The notes beneath the pieces were generated by a model. That model was not told the origin of the DNA. It did no database searches and worked only from the letters and a program-made list of their open reading frames with translations. The translations under genes and the position numbers were made by a program. DNA of 64,000 nucleotides from Phallus indusiatus (taxonomy: Eukaryota > Basidiomycota > Agaricomycetes > Phallales > Phallaceae), in assembly GCA_027605045.1 (NCBI GenBank), contig JAQFWX010000097.1, positions 62,001 to 126,000 on the forward strand, written 5' to 3'. The first letter of the stretch is position 1. Every line of letters starts with the position of its first letter. Positions 11,069-24,100 of the stretch are shown here, one piece after another.

Positions 11069-12709
11069 ATGGCGTTCGTTGGGGAAGAAAGTGCTGCCGA
11101 AGAGCAGACAGAGCTGTGCGTCCTTTTTCGTTATGACAAAGCAACGTAAAATGAGCCGCAACGTTTAGTACGACCGCGTTGTTTGTACATATATCCGTCT
11201 GTGGTTCGTGCTACAATTTGCTTGTCGTATCCCGAAACGAACACATGTCCGCTTTCTAGTTCTTTTCCTGTACGACTATATCTTGAATTTTGCTCAAGAA
11301 GTGGAGTTGTTCTGGTATTCCACAATTCATACGAATGCAATCTTTTACTTTATATGCCGCTATTTACCATTTTCCGGCTTAATATTCAATCTGGTTACCG
11401 TAGAAGTTGGACTCGGGAAACGCTCTAGCACGGTAACGTACGCTAATGTTTTCATAGTACTGTATTCTAATCACATAGTCTCAGTATGTTTTTCGTGAAA
11501 TTTGTTGCTGCTATTCACGTCTCGATACCGCCTCTCAGAACCTGTAATCATGTCAAGAATCTTTTTAATGTCATTCAGATAATGAACAATCTCGCCATCC
11601 ACAGTAAGCCGGAATACCTTACATAGGATCATTGGCTGATTAGTCTACGCTTTTCTTTAGCTCTCCTTGTCGTTCAGACATCTGCTTTGTATAACCATAA
11701 TCGAAAATTGGCCGTTGTACTTGCTTTGTTCGGAATTTCTGTGACGATGGTTAGCAGTGTAAGACTGGGGTTATCAGTGACCGAGAATAATGACGATGTG
11801 GAAGACTTTTAGGTCCAATTTTTCTCGAGCTCATGCTCTTATGACCCCCCAGATGATCGTCCAGCGTAGGTTTGCATCCTAATAGATACACTGAACTAAG
11901 TTATTCACAAGTGACTTTCACAAACAGAGGTGAATTGCCTCCTAGAACTTATCTCGTTTTCTCCCCCGTTGAACAGAGACTTACACTCTTCTAGTTCAAA
12001 CTGTCATCCTATTTTTCGAAACTGGATTTCCTATCGTTATTTTTGTTTCAAGTGTATGGAAAGTGGCAGTCCTAGCAGGGATGAGACATAAACTCAACCC
12101 AATGTCACGAGCTGGAAGACTGACATCTGTAGTCATATTTCAAAGTACGCTTTCTGGCTTCATACTGGTTTCAACGAATTCTCAAGTACAGTGAAGCTTT
12201 TTGTTTAGCGTAAGTTTTAAAAAGTAACCGCGAAGTTTATAATAAGAAAGCACAGTGGTTTTTGTATTTGTCGCCTCTTTAATGCGGTTTGGTACTTTGT
12301 AAGTTCATAATTGTGATTTTCAAAAATTGCGTCTGCTAATCGCTCTAGCAGCTTGCGCCAGTAAGTATTCCTATGTACATACTTCCAGGGGTCTCTTCAC
12401 ACTTATTCTCAGACGAGCGTAAATCTCAGCTTATCACCGTTCTTATTGCCGTAAGGTGTTTATCCACCATGACCGCGTTGCCCGCTGATCCAAAACACTA
12501 GGTTGGGGAGTATCTGCATCATACATTTTCTCCTATCTTTGAAAACCGTCCATGGCGATAGCAACGTTGATTCAACCGATACGATGACTGCTCTCCTTTC
12601 CACTGTAATAGCGCCGATAACTCCCGATGTTTTGGGCGTCGATCTACATACTGTGTCCGATTCCCGATCACCGTATATGATTCCGATGAGAAATCTTGGA
12701 CCGTCATAA
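11069..12709 (+). CDS. DUF6533-domain seven-TM membrane protein
   Basis: The N-terminal exon MAFVGEESAAEEQTEL joins LTTALFVHISVC and then LFLYDYILNFAQEVELFWYS followed by FYFICRYLPFSGLIFNL. The pattern YD-x2-L-x4-EVELFW-x(n)-RYLP is the DUF6533 signature that opens many basidiomycete 7-TM proteins. Later hydrophobic exons include LISLRFSLALLVVQTSALYN, LAVVLALFGISVTMVSSV, LLVQTVILFFETGFPIVIFV and a last helix around 12250-12450. The polar tail contains FLLSLKTVHGDSN, similar to the [CL]R-I-LLNLR motif after the last helix in this family. There are about six introns, several of them not exactly placed, so the model needs transcripts. Function unknown. A similar-topology gene lies at 6058-7448, with VPS45 between them. 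Confidence 0.68.
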
Positions 12710-12891
12710 GTTATGTGATTCCGTTGTATTCACTTCTCAAGAAATGCTGTATTTGTAGCGTAAAATGCCTTTCTATCTTCAATACTCCTTCCGTAATACT
12801 TCTTCCATAAAGAATATAATAATAATCATTTGTTCAAGCCATTGTTCGATTCATAATAGGTCCGGGTATAAACGCTCTCATCCTTCAAGCT

Positions 12892-13770
12892 TTATTCATC
12901 TTCTGATCCGGATCCCGACCCATAATTTTGATCGTCCTCCTCGTCTGGTCGGATTGATTTAGCGGAAACGATCGAGATGTTTAGACAGAATACTAACCAT
13001 AATCTTCTGCAATGTCTGCTTGAGATATTGAAGACTGGGCTTCGGCCTTCCTCACTGCATTTAAAAGTCGCTGGTTTGCGTCATTTGATTTCAGCGATAA
13101 TAAGTCTTTGATAGAGAATCCGCTTTTATCTTTGATTCTTGTTAAGTTGATGTCAATTCATCATAATCTTGTATTTGCCAAGATGATCGCCTACTTAGTG
13201 TCCGCTCCTGCTTCTAATAAGCTTTCTACGACGGCCTCCCGAATTTCAGATTCAAGTTTATGACTCTTTACGGCACTGAGAAGTGGCGTATCATTGTCAA
13301 GCCGATTTTGCAGGTCCACGTCGCAATTATCATATGATAAGAGATGCTCTAGCACCTCCGTCGACCCATATTGACATCTAGAGATAACACATCAGACAAA
13401 AAAGGAATAAACTATTGCTGCGCATCGCACGCACGCATAGTGTAAAGCTGGGCGATCAATCATCATGAGACCCATGTCATAATTCGCAGAATGAGACAAA
13501 TTGGCAGACCAGTATTTCCCAGCCTACAGAATATATTGATCAATACAAGTGGTACAATTAGCAGATAAGAGAGATAAGACGATAATACGTACCCGTCCTG
13601 AAAGTTTATATCAAATTGGCTGGGTTTCTCGAAAACTTCTAGTAATAAATCGACATTATCGTCGCGAGCAGCTGCCAATAGCTGTTCATCTGAGTACGGA
13701 TAAGCTCGCTGAACGATGAAAATACGACGAACAAACACTGACTATGAGATGCACCCTGTTCTTGGCTCAT
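12892..13770 (-). CDS. Small ankyrin-repeat protein with acidic C-terminus
   Basis: The spliced product starts MSQEQGASHSQYEQLLAAAR, continues DDNVDLLLEVFEKPSQFDIN and carries two or three ankyrin repeats: GNTALHYACQYGSTEVLEHL, DNDTPLLSAV and ESLLEAGADT. It then has IKDKSGFSIKDLLSLKS, a helix AVRKAEAQSSISQADIAEDY and an acidic tail ending GSGSGSEDE. The order, size (around 200 aa) and acidic tail resemble the fungal proteins related to S. pombe P16F5.05c and, more distantly, the ribosomal-protein chaperone Yar1. A chaperone role is only inferred. At least five introns are present; the first (47 nt, GTTTGT...CTCAG) separates the ATG exon. Its start is 98 bp from the divergent phosphodiesterase start, so the two probably share a promoter. 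Confidence 0.75.
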
Positions 13771-13868
13771 CGCAAGATCAGCGGGAGGAAGTGATAGTGT
13801 ATGGTATAACAAAGCGCGCTCGGCCGTTTCCGGTTGTTGGCCTGCAAGCTCTGCGTCCAGATTGCATC

Positions 13869-15914
13869 ATGCCTGAACGTGAGGAAAAAGAAGAGCGTCA
13901 AGGCTTGCTTTCTGGAGAATTATTGCTACCGGACGAAAGCAAATCAACTGAGGAACGCCGCCTTACTTGGCCTAGGAAAGCGCTGCTTGCCGTCACAATT
14001 TGCACGCTTGGGTTTTTATTAACTCTTTTCATTGCTCCTCGATGCTGGCCCGGGAAGTCCGGGGAGTCAAGTACCCGCAATGGTACAACTCAAGAACAAG
14101 AGACAAATTCGCTGATGTTTAATGGGACGCACAACTTCAAACCCACTGTCCTTATGGTTTCCATTGACGGGTTACGTGCTGACTACCTTGACCGCGGACT
14201 AACACCTCATTTACTGGAGATAAGTAGAGTTGGATTACGTGCCAAATGGATGAAGCCTATCTTTCCTGTAAGGCGACTTTTGTAGTGTTTCCGCATTTTC
14301 GTAGACGTTAATATTTCTGTCCAGACAATAACATTCCCGTTTGTATCTTCATTTTTTGTAATGCACGACGCGTTCTGAATGTTATGATTTTCACGCGTCA
14401 GAAATCACTGGGCTTTACTGTATGTATCACGCAAGAAAAATTAATTGAACCCTAATATTGAAGAGAACGTAGGACAGGTCTCTACGCCGAGTCGCATGGT
14501 ATCGTCGAAAATGTAAGCACCTCTATTGCCTCGCGATCCACTTTAGGTGAATCTTAATTTAGGTTTTTTGGGATCCGGAAACCGACGATACCTTCTTATA
14601 TTATGATCGCAATCACTCTTGGAATGCCTCTTGGTGGCACGGTGAACCTGTATGTTCTTGTCATGTGGTTGCCAGAACTTCTTTCAATCTTTCCAATAAT
14701 GCAGGTTTGGGAAACAGCGCATAAGGCCGGATTACTCACAGCCAATTTGATGTGGTTGGTAACAAGGTTGATAGTTTGCTTCACATACTTATGCATTGTA
14801 TGTAACAGGCCCGGGCCTCCGGTTACCCCAAATGGGGCCAGTCCGACATATTTTGTCCCTTTTGAAGTAAGTCATACTTATTCATCGATTTTACTACGGG
14901 GGTTGATGTGGTTTCCTAGAATCACGTTCCATTGAAGAATAAATTAGAACAATTGTTAGAGTGGATTGATCTGCCATTGGAGACCCGTCCTCAGCTGATC
15001 TTAGGTAGGTGTTATCAATATGTACAGTTTCTCGAAGAATTACTCAAAGTTTTTTCAAGCATATGAGCCCTCGCTGGATCAAGCGGGACATTCTTATGGA
15101 CCATTTTCGAAGCAAGTGAATGACACTCTGGTCTACATTGACACTTTCGCTCGGGACCTTCATAAGGCCCTTTCCGACAGGAATCTCTCCGAAGTCATTG
15201 ATATCATATTTGTTAGCGATCACGGAATGACAGATACTCGTGAGGTGGAGTTCATATATTTAGAAAATCTCATCGGACAAGATCTCGTTGATTCCATTGA
15301 GCATGAAGATGGCGAGTCACTTTTTTTCTGGGTCTTTCGTGTTTTTGATTTCAAAAAACATGTTTCAATAGGTAGTCTAGCTATGGGTTTACGCTTTCGT
15401 CAAGAATCCGATGAACTGAAAGCCTTGGACCTTTTGAGCATCGCGGCAGCGAGCATGCCCGACAAACTCTCCGTTTACACAAGAGAGACGATGCCACAAT
15501 CCTACCACTATAGTCACAATCCCCGCATTGCTCCAATTTACATAGTCCCTCGTGTGGGATTCGCCGTAACAAGCGAAAAGGAAGGTGAAGGTAGGATGTC
15601 CAAAGGAGTAAGCCGCATTTATGTTTTCTTTTCTAGACTTTTATTCATTGTTATCCCGACAGAATCACGGATATGACAACTCCGAACCGTCCATGTTTGC
15701 TACTTTCGTGTCAGACGGACCTTTTTCTACTACCATTAAGCATCGTAAAAGAGAGTTTTCGGATACAGCTGGATGGCTTTCAACCGGAGAATATCACGTA
15801 ATTGAAGGGTTCCAGAACCTTGAAATTTACGGACTTGTTTGCAAGTTGCTAGGGATAGAATCATTTTCAGCCAAAACGAATGGCACAAAAGGCTTTTGGG
15901 ACAAATACTTTTAA
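13869..15914 (+). CDS. Type II membrane nucleotide pyrophosphatase/phosphodiesterase (NPP/ENPP family)
   Basis: The protein has a short cytosolic N-terminus (MPEREEKEERQGLLSGEL), one TM anchor (ALLAVTICTLGFLLTLFIA) and an extracellular or lumenal alkaline-phosphatase-fold domain. Metal and catalytic motifs are complete: VLMVSIDGLRADYL (Asp ligand), the nucleophile Thr in TFPNH (assembled across an intron at about 14347-14400), TGLYAESHGIVENVFWDP, SLDQAGHSYGP, FVSDHGMTDT and a C-terminal NHGYDN. Such enzymes hydrolyse nucleotide 5'-phosphodiester and pyrophosphate bonds; the yeast homologues Npp1/2 are induced by phosphate starvation. The segment 15314-15373 is in frame and lacks stops but looks like a 60-nt intron with a GC donor; removing it restores the usual EDG...MGLRF spacing. 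It is divergent from the ankyrin gene. Confidence 0.9.
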
Positions 15915-16158
15915 GATACCATCACATCTCATACACTTTGTTAATCATTTTGCTATCCACTCGCTACATCAAAATATGTCGTCTAACTAATATTCGCTTA
16001 TTAGAATCTGTTGTCGAAAATTTATAAGCAACGCTCAAACATGTGTTCATCTTAAACAATGACATACAAATGTTACTACACAATGAAAACAACATCGATT
16101 ACAGTCTAGTCAAACACAACACTTCAGGATTTGCTTTGTCCGGTTTCTCTCGTTTTGC

Positions 16159-17622
<1,464 letters not shown>

Positions 17623-17739
17623 GATTTGTAGTTGGAAGAGGTCAGCAAGTATAGGCCAGTATCTATCTATTGTGACATGATGTCACCTGGTGTACGTGGG
17701 AAAAGTGAAGATGGTCCGTGCACAGCCCCGTCAAAAAGG

Positions 17740-17746
17740 TATAAAT
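17740..17746 (+). promoter_or_regulatory. TATA box of the U2 snRNA gene
   Basis: TATAAAT sits 27-33 bases upstream of the predicted U2 5' end. That spacing suits a TATA-dependent snRNA promoter. No other start is in reach on this strand. Confidence 0.6.
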
Positions 17747-17772
17747 GCGCGACGGCTAGCAGCCCTGTTTCC

Positions 17773-17960
17773 TCACCACTCTGGCCTTTTGGCTTAGATC
17801 AAGTGTAGTATCTGTTCTTTTTAGTTTAACCACTAAAATGACCGCACCGCGGTCATCATTGGTTAGCCAATTTTTGCCGCCCTTATTCCTTGACCTCTGC
17901 TTGCACGTCGGGGAATGCGATGACCTCGCTGCTGCAGTACTGGCTTGTGTCGTCAAGGGA
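17773..17960 (+). ncRNA. U2: U2 spliceosomal snRNA
   Basis: The conserved U2 5' half is nearly unchanged: GGCCTTTTGGCTTAGATCAA then GTGTAGTATCTGTTCTTTTT. GTGTAGTA at 17803-17810 is the branch-point recognition sequence that pairs with introns. A perfect hairpin (ATGACCGC-ACC-GCGGTCAT, 17838-17856) stands where stem IIb is expected. AATTTTTG at 17869-17876 is the Sm site. Stem-loop IV resembles other U2s (GACCTCG...CTGCAGTACTGG), and a terminal helix CCTTGAC/GTCAAGG closes the 3' part (17888-17894 with 17952-17958). The 5' end is set by counting back from GGCC and may be off by a few bases; the 3' end is approximate. It lies between the divergent sirtuin gene and the HisRS 3' end. The minus-strand open frame through it is an accident. 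Confidence 0.95.
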
Positions 17961-18088
17961 TATCCTATTTCTTTGCTGTTGCTCATGGTCATTTCTGTTC
18001 TTTAGCAACAGAGTCCACTGGATAGCAAACTTATAGAGATGTCGGGCAAAGTGTATATATGTAAATAAAAATCTATTTCTTTTGATAT

Positions 18089-20289
18089 CTATATTCGTGA
18101 TTTGAGCCAGACAATAAGTTCTTGACGTTTCACTTTCTCTCCTTGGCTATCGTTGATAATTTTCGTTCTTTGTCCGCTTGATAGCTCCCAACGCTGCTCT
18201 TTCACAGTAACCAGTCCCGCCGCCATTTCATTTTCTCCTAATATGATTGCGAACGGCACTTCGTCTCTTTCAACTGCCTTGAACTGTGGGTCAAGTTTGG
18301 GGTTGTTTTTGAAGAGATAATCTGACTGGAAGGCAGTTAGATACTAAATCTCTATCTGATGATCATGGAAAAAGCTGACCTTGATACCCGCTTCCCTCAG
18401 CTCTGTGACTAGTTTGATTCGCTCCGCCAGCAGTCCATCACCAGCAGACATCACGTACACAACTGTTTCCTTGCTCCTTCCCCCACGTTCTATCCATTTA
18501 GGCCATAATAACGCAAAAACACGATCAACGCCAATACTAATCCCCACACAGGGCATCCCGGGTGCCTTCTTTCCAGCCTTGGCGTCGCCAGCAGCGGCAG
18601 AGGTAAATAATTGAACAAGATTATCATATCGTCCGCCCGCTGCAATTGACCCAACACCAACTGTGGACTCATCAACCTCAGGTTCGCCCTCTTCGTCTAC
18701 CTCCTGTTTTCGGGAAGTAGGTTTCGGCTTTGAGGCTGCTGGCGGCGCTGAAGAGACTGGTGGATTTGCTTTGAATTGCGGGGGCGCTGATGCTTCCACG
18801 ATCGCTTCATAGATAATTCCAGTGTAATAATCAAGACCTCGTGCAAGGGACAAGTCGAACGAAATCTTCCCCAGTATCAATATGAATTGCAGCAAACAAC
18901 GAAATCGAATGACATACATATTTGGTTACTTGATAAGCATCGAGGAGACGGAAGAGAGTGGCCATATCAGCAAGCCCTTCCTTTGAGTTACTATTACTCG
19001 TGAGGGCTGAATCCGCTTCCAGGATTTTCAATAACTCGGGTCCTCCTAAATAGTATAAATATTCAATTATGATGCTCTACAGTAGAAACTGAAACTGAAA
19101 AATAACCTTTTAGCTTTACATATTCACCAATTTTGTCTGCAACGGCAGGATCGAGTCCCTTCTCTTCCGTCATCTCCTTTCGGACTTCTTCCCATGGAAG
19201 CTAGGGAGGCCTGCGATTAGCTTACATCTGTCAAATAGGAAATCATACTAAGTACCTTGTCCAACTTGTCCACAGCAGAAGAGATCGATCGGATTTTTTC
19301 GTCGGGCACGCCACAGACTTGAAATAGCCCATCTAATATTTTCCTATTATTAAGCTATTTATCGTTAGCAAGCAATAAATATAGAAAAAAAAATCCTGGA
19401 AACCTTGATCGTGAATTCACCAACGTCTAGTCGGGAGAGGATTGTTGTGACTAGGGATAGAATTTCCGCATCAGGGACCATGGGATCCCAAATCCCTGTG
19501 ATGTCAAAGTCCTATATGCTGTAGGTTTAATGCCTTCCGTTTCATTGTTAAGGAGAATAAACGCGCACAGCCTGAGAAAACTCTCGCATTCGACCTTTTG
19601 ATACAACAGGGTTGTCACGTCGATAAACTTTTCCGAACTGAAATAGTTTGGACGATGAGGAAGCTGATGATGGTAGGGAGGACGCCAAGTATCGAGCAAG
19701 AGGTACCTATATACATTAAGATTCGAAATCAAGGCAATTGTTTCTAGAGAACGCGTACTGTATGATCATATCGAAGAGCAAGCTGTTCACCTCCTTGATC
19801 AGCGAGATCGAAGATAAGTTTGGCATCCTCTCCGTATTTTCCGGCAAGAATATCTTTTCGCTCGAAAACGGGTGTATCCAAGCCCGTTCCGCCGTACAAA
19901 GTGAATACATCGCGAATGGTTGACTCGATGTAGGATCGACAAGCACTCTCGGCAGGCCCGAAGTCTCGTGTTCCCTTCGCCGTCTTCAGGAGTAGTCTTT
20001 CTTTCTTTTTGGCATCGGTTTTATCTTTGTCTTTTGCAGCAGCAGTCAACTGCCCTAGTTGCTTCTTCAACTCGCCGAGCTTTTTGTGAGCTTCATTCAC
20101 GAGAGACTGCTCAGCATTTTGCTCCCGCAAGTTTTTCAAGAGAATCGATTGCTCGGAAATTGCTTGATTGATACTTTCCAGCTCTGGTCCTGACATGAGT
20201 GTTGAGTAGGTTACGCGATTAATGAATAATCTACAAGAAGAAGAGAAACGTGCTCTGAGAGATGGGACACGCTGAAATCCAATGCGCAT
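18089..20289 (-). CDS. HTS1: Histidyl-tRNA synthetase, probable dual cytosolic/mitochondrial
   Basis: A class II aminoacyl-tRNA synthetase that charges tRNA-His. The N-terminus [20 protein letters not shown] is basic and amphipathic, like a mitochondrial presequence. A second in-frame ATG (MSGPELES, at 20196) would yield a cytosolic form, as in yeast HTS1. A WHEP-like helical hairpin ([20 protein letters not shown] ... KKQLGQL) follows. Motif 1 region: [10 protein letters not shown] and [20 protein letters not shown]; motif 2 region: [11 protein letters not shown]; the HisRS signature [18 protein letters not shown] and [11 protein letters not shown] appear near 18620-18850; GIDRVFAL-type motif 3 is [14 protein letters not shown]. 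The C-terminal anticodon-binding domain ends [13 protein letters not shown]. At least seven introns. The first 39 coding bases lie inside the direct repeat described at 20250-21172. Confidence 0.94.
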
Positions 20290-21172
20290 CCAAAATTGTG
20301 ACTCGTTCTAAGAGCTGACTAAGCCCAATCCCATTTTATCAACCTCCAAACATGAAGTTTGCGGAACCAGGAAAGGAGCCTCACTTTTTCTTTCCTTTCA
20401 TTTGCATAAGAAGTATGCTGTCATCGTAGGATCTGGAAAACTAGCCGCAAGTAGAGCGTTCGTGTGTCTAGAGGCCGATGCTCAAGTCATCGTCCTTGGC
20501 CGAGGGCTTGAGAAAGCTTGTGAGGAGATCAGATGGCGCGTTGCACAAAATGAAGTACAATGGAAAGAAATTGAAGAGGAAGCTTATGAGTGGAACAGTA
20601 TTAATTCTCCTCCGGTTGAAGACGTCGACGAGGCTGTGCTACTTTCGGCTCTCTCATCTGTGTCCCCCGTTTGTTTCTTGTGTATCACGGATACTATGAT
20701 ATCCTCGGTGAATAGTGGTTCTCTTCCCAGAAGTAAACACTCTGGGGCCAAGGTATACGAAACTGTCAGTGCCACTCACAGTATACCCACGAACCCAACA
20801 GATATTGCGGATTTATGCAATTTTTCTTTCCCGTCCACTTATCGTTTCCGAAGTTCCATCAACAATGAACCTACTGCATGACAGGTTGATTTGAATGCGT
20901 GTCTGCCTAGTATTTCAACGTACTAACTGGCTTCTTTAGATCGGTGTCGTCACTAATTCCAAAGGTTGTCGCTTAAGCTCTCGCATAAACCGTGAAATTG
21001 TCGCCCGACTACCTAAGGGAATTGGAGATGCCGTTGACAATATTAGGAAACGACTAGATAAGACTAGGACCGACGACTTAGAAATAGAGAACCAGAAACC
21101 AAATTAGACATTGCACTCATCTAGCGTGCTCCAAAACAAACAGTTTGATGATGTCGAGTTGCCCAGCATCCC
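20250..21172 (+). repeat. Left copy of a ~0.92 kb direct repeat
   Basis: This segment and 32205-33121 align end to end in the same orientation. Over the first ~240 bases after the AAGAAGTA start I counted about 18 mismatches. The copy spans the HisRS start codon, the 62-bp HisRS/MET1 divergent promoter and the 5' ~820 bp of MET1. Outside it, similarity stops on both sides: HisRS continues on the left, unrelated DNA on the right from about 21173. Confidence 0.88.
20352..21113 (+). pseudogene. Truncated, broken copy of the MET1-like siroheme gene
   Basis: It corresponds to the first 1.3 exons of the intact gene at 32310-34327. Defects visible against that copy: one base fewer just after the ATG (CCAGGAAAGGAG against CCCAAGAAAGGTG), which shifts the frame near codon 7; a TGA (GCATGA instead of GCGTTA) near the end of exon 1 at 20879; extra bases after GAGAACCAGA including a TAG near 21105; and complete loss of the SUMT domain. 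The Rossmann start KKYAVIVGSGKLAASRAFV remains readable. It lies head-to-head with HisRS, 62 bp apart, which I take as the ancestral gene order. It could still be transcribed because the promoter is retained. Confidence 0.85.
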
Positions 21173-24100
21173 TCTATCGCCTCAAAGGTTGAACTGAAGC
21201 AAGGTAGAATACCGATTATCCCCAAGACATTGGGTACCGCGGGGCCCGTCAATGATCGACGTATCTGGAGACTTTCTTGTCCAGGTGACGATACCTGCTA
21301 ATACAACGTCTTTGGGTAAAAGATGTCGCACGTTTCTCCATCGAGTATCGACGTTATTTGGGCGGATTTTCGATGTGTATATTGCCTCTATCATGGGTAC
21401 AGTGCATATGACGTGTTTTGCGTACCTACCGCTCAGTTCTAGATTCAATCAGTAGATTCAGGTTTGGCAGATACCTGTTTCCTACACGCGATTCATTACA
21501 GTCACAATGTTACTAGCTTAAATTGCTTAAAACTTTGCATGCAAACTGAATCCTGACCGTTATATCGCGCGTTGACGCTGGCTAGTGCGTGGTTCGTGCT
21601 TCTGTATTCGGTTGTTATAGATTTTGGATGTACATGTATAAAACGAGTCAGATTAATATCAAATTTCTCAACCGACCAAGAGTGACGTTATTTCTTATGA
21701 GGTCGTGGTTTCGCGGTTTATTTCAAGGTTTTGTTGATCATTAGTCGTCACGAATTCTATCGAGAGGATAACGCGTTCTGCCGGGAAACAGTGGAGCTGA
21801 AGGGGCCCAATTAGGAACCCGATTACTTTCGAAGGCGGCGGATGATCAGGTCCTTGGTGTATAAGAGAAGATAAGAGATCAAGAATCCATAGGTGGGGGT
21901 GACAATCGAAGTGGGGTTGATAATGTGGAATCGGGGTGATAGTTGCAGAAGCAGCACCGGAGCTTGACGTGGGACTACTCAGAACTGGACGTTGAAAGAT
22001 TTCTGTAGCCCGTTGAAGCACTGGATTTAGTACGAAACAGAGCCGTGGTACAATGTGTTGGCGGAGTCTGAGAAGTGCGGAAAGACGTAATACTTTTCAA
22101 AAGCTGCAGGCTTAGGGACTTCATGCATATGCGTTTCGGCACAACTGTGGTCGGCGAGTCGGGTGGGTTAAGTACGTCAGTAAGGGAAAGGAAGCAGGCT
22201 CGATAGTCGACAGGATGAAGTTAATCGACGCGGATGCTGTTGTATTGGCAAACTTGTTCTAGCTCTGGGTGACTGGGGTTCGATGGGTTTGAGAGTTGAC
22301 GTGAAGGAGAATGGCACCACTGAAGCCGTCCCGCGAAGAAGTGGTGGAAAATGTTCTGCCAACGAAACATTCAGATGATTCTTTATCACTGGGATAGCAA
22401 AGTCGTAATGGAAGACACAAGAGACACAGGATTGGAATATGTCACAGACGCCACCCGCTCGATTAAAACCTTGATGAGAATTGAAATCGGGTCGACTAGC
22501 CCCTTCCTTCGCTCTGCGACATCTTGCCTGATAGACCCCAATGGGCTAAAGGTACGATATGTGCCAATTTATCGCGACCGTTTGGTGCCTTCGTAACAAT
22601 TCTATCAAGTTCATGTCTTCACACCGACAAGAAACTAATAGCAATTACACTCACCTCATCTTAGACGAAACTCGTGTTCCCGAGAATCCACAGCCGCAGT
22701 GCACCTAGCCCAGTGTCGTCATACAGCACGTTGCAATCCAAACTAGACTGCATAGAAGTATTCATTAAGCGAGGGAAAAAGAAGTGTAGTTTGAGAGGAA
22801 GAAAGGCAGATGATAGGAGAGGAGAGACACCGAGTCACAGAGTCGAGACGATTGTCAGCGAAATGAAACGTACGGTTTATATACAGACTGAGTATCGTCA
22901 CCTATTCCGAATAGCGTGGCGAGACCGTATGTTTTCCTCGAATTTTGTTGAGTCTAATGTGGGATTCATGTCGTACCAAAGCGTTCTGATTATCCTATTC
23001 GAATAAACTGCTGACATCTATAAATGGAACATCAACAGAGAATTGGGATGGCAGCACGCACTTGAGCACAGTCATTTATTGTATATTCGAATGCAGACTC
23101 TGAGGGGGCGATTTGCGCATGTACGATGTTCTGCTTTACAGCAACAGAGGAATATCTTCAATAATCCAAGTAAACCAAGTTTAAATGAGCATCTCTGGAA
23201 CGAATAGGCACAAGAAAAGAACAAACCCGTAATATACCGGTGTGCTCTGAATACGGTAGTACAAGCTCTAAAAATAAAGATGCGACCGAATCAACAAAAA
23301 GCGTATGCGAAGCACTCTTCTAATATTTGGCGATATAGCTATTACTTATTATCATCGCAGCTTCAGTAAAATACGGATTAAGGATGTTTTAATATTGAAG
23401 GGGTGGGTCTCGCCAATTACTAACTGGCAAGTTCATGGCGATTAGAATTTAGGCTAGGACCCAGTGCTCTGTTCGTAACAAGTGGTAATGATTGTCAGTA
23501 AGACTCATGGTGTGATACAGTGTGTAACATACCTAAGGCATGAATTGCTCGAGCGAGCTAGTCACCTTCACCTTGAGTTTTTCCGTGACGCGATTATAGC
23601 GAGTTGCCGAATTAGGCCGGAGCCTTTCTCGAATCAGCACCCGCGAGCCTCAGTCACTTTATTACGGAGTAGCTGAAGAACATTTGTGGTCTACATGTCA
23701 CATGCTTTATGCTGATTTCTGACTTCAGGTAAGTTTCGAAGATTTCATCTTAGGTTGATCTTAGGTGGAGTTATGTAATGCTCCCTAGACTGCCTCGAGC
23801 CCTGGTTTACCATTTCTAGGCATCTGCAGCTGATTTATTGAAATTCCTCTTTGTAGAGTGTTTTTTTTTCGTAGGGGAAACGGTGACATGCTATCGCGCA
23901 CCTTTTGTGTTCGAATACGAACGCGAGAAATTGTATTGAACTCCTCGTGGAGGGTGCGGACCCTGAATTGCGAGATTCTAGACGTCGGTCTTCACCTACG
24001 GATAGAAAAATTGCACCGCCCCCAATTAATGAGAATACTATTAGGTGGAAATGTGACAGAAAAGCAACGAAACAACGAGGCAACCAGTATGGATTGAGAA

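Noticed and set aside
17756..17992. 79-codon minus-strand open frame
   Set aside because: It runs antisense through the whole U2 snRNA; its content follows from the conserved RNA sequence.
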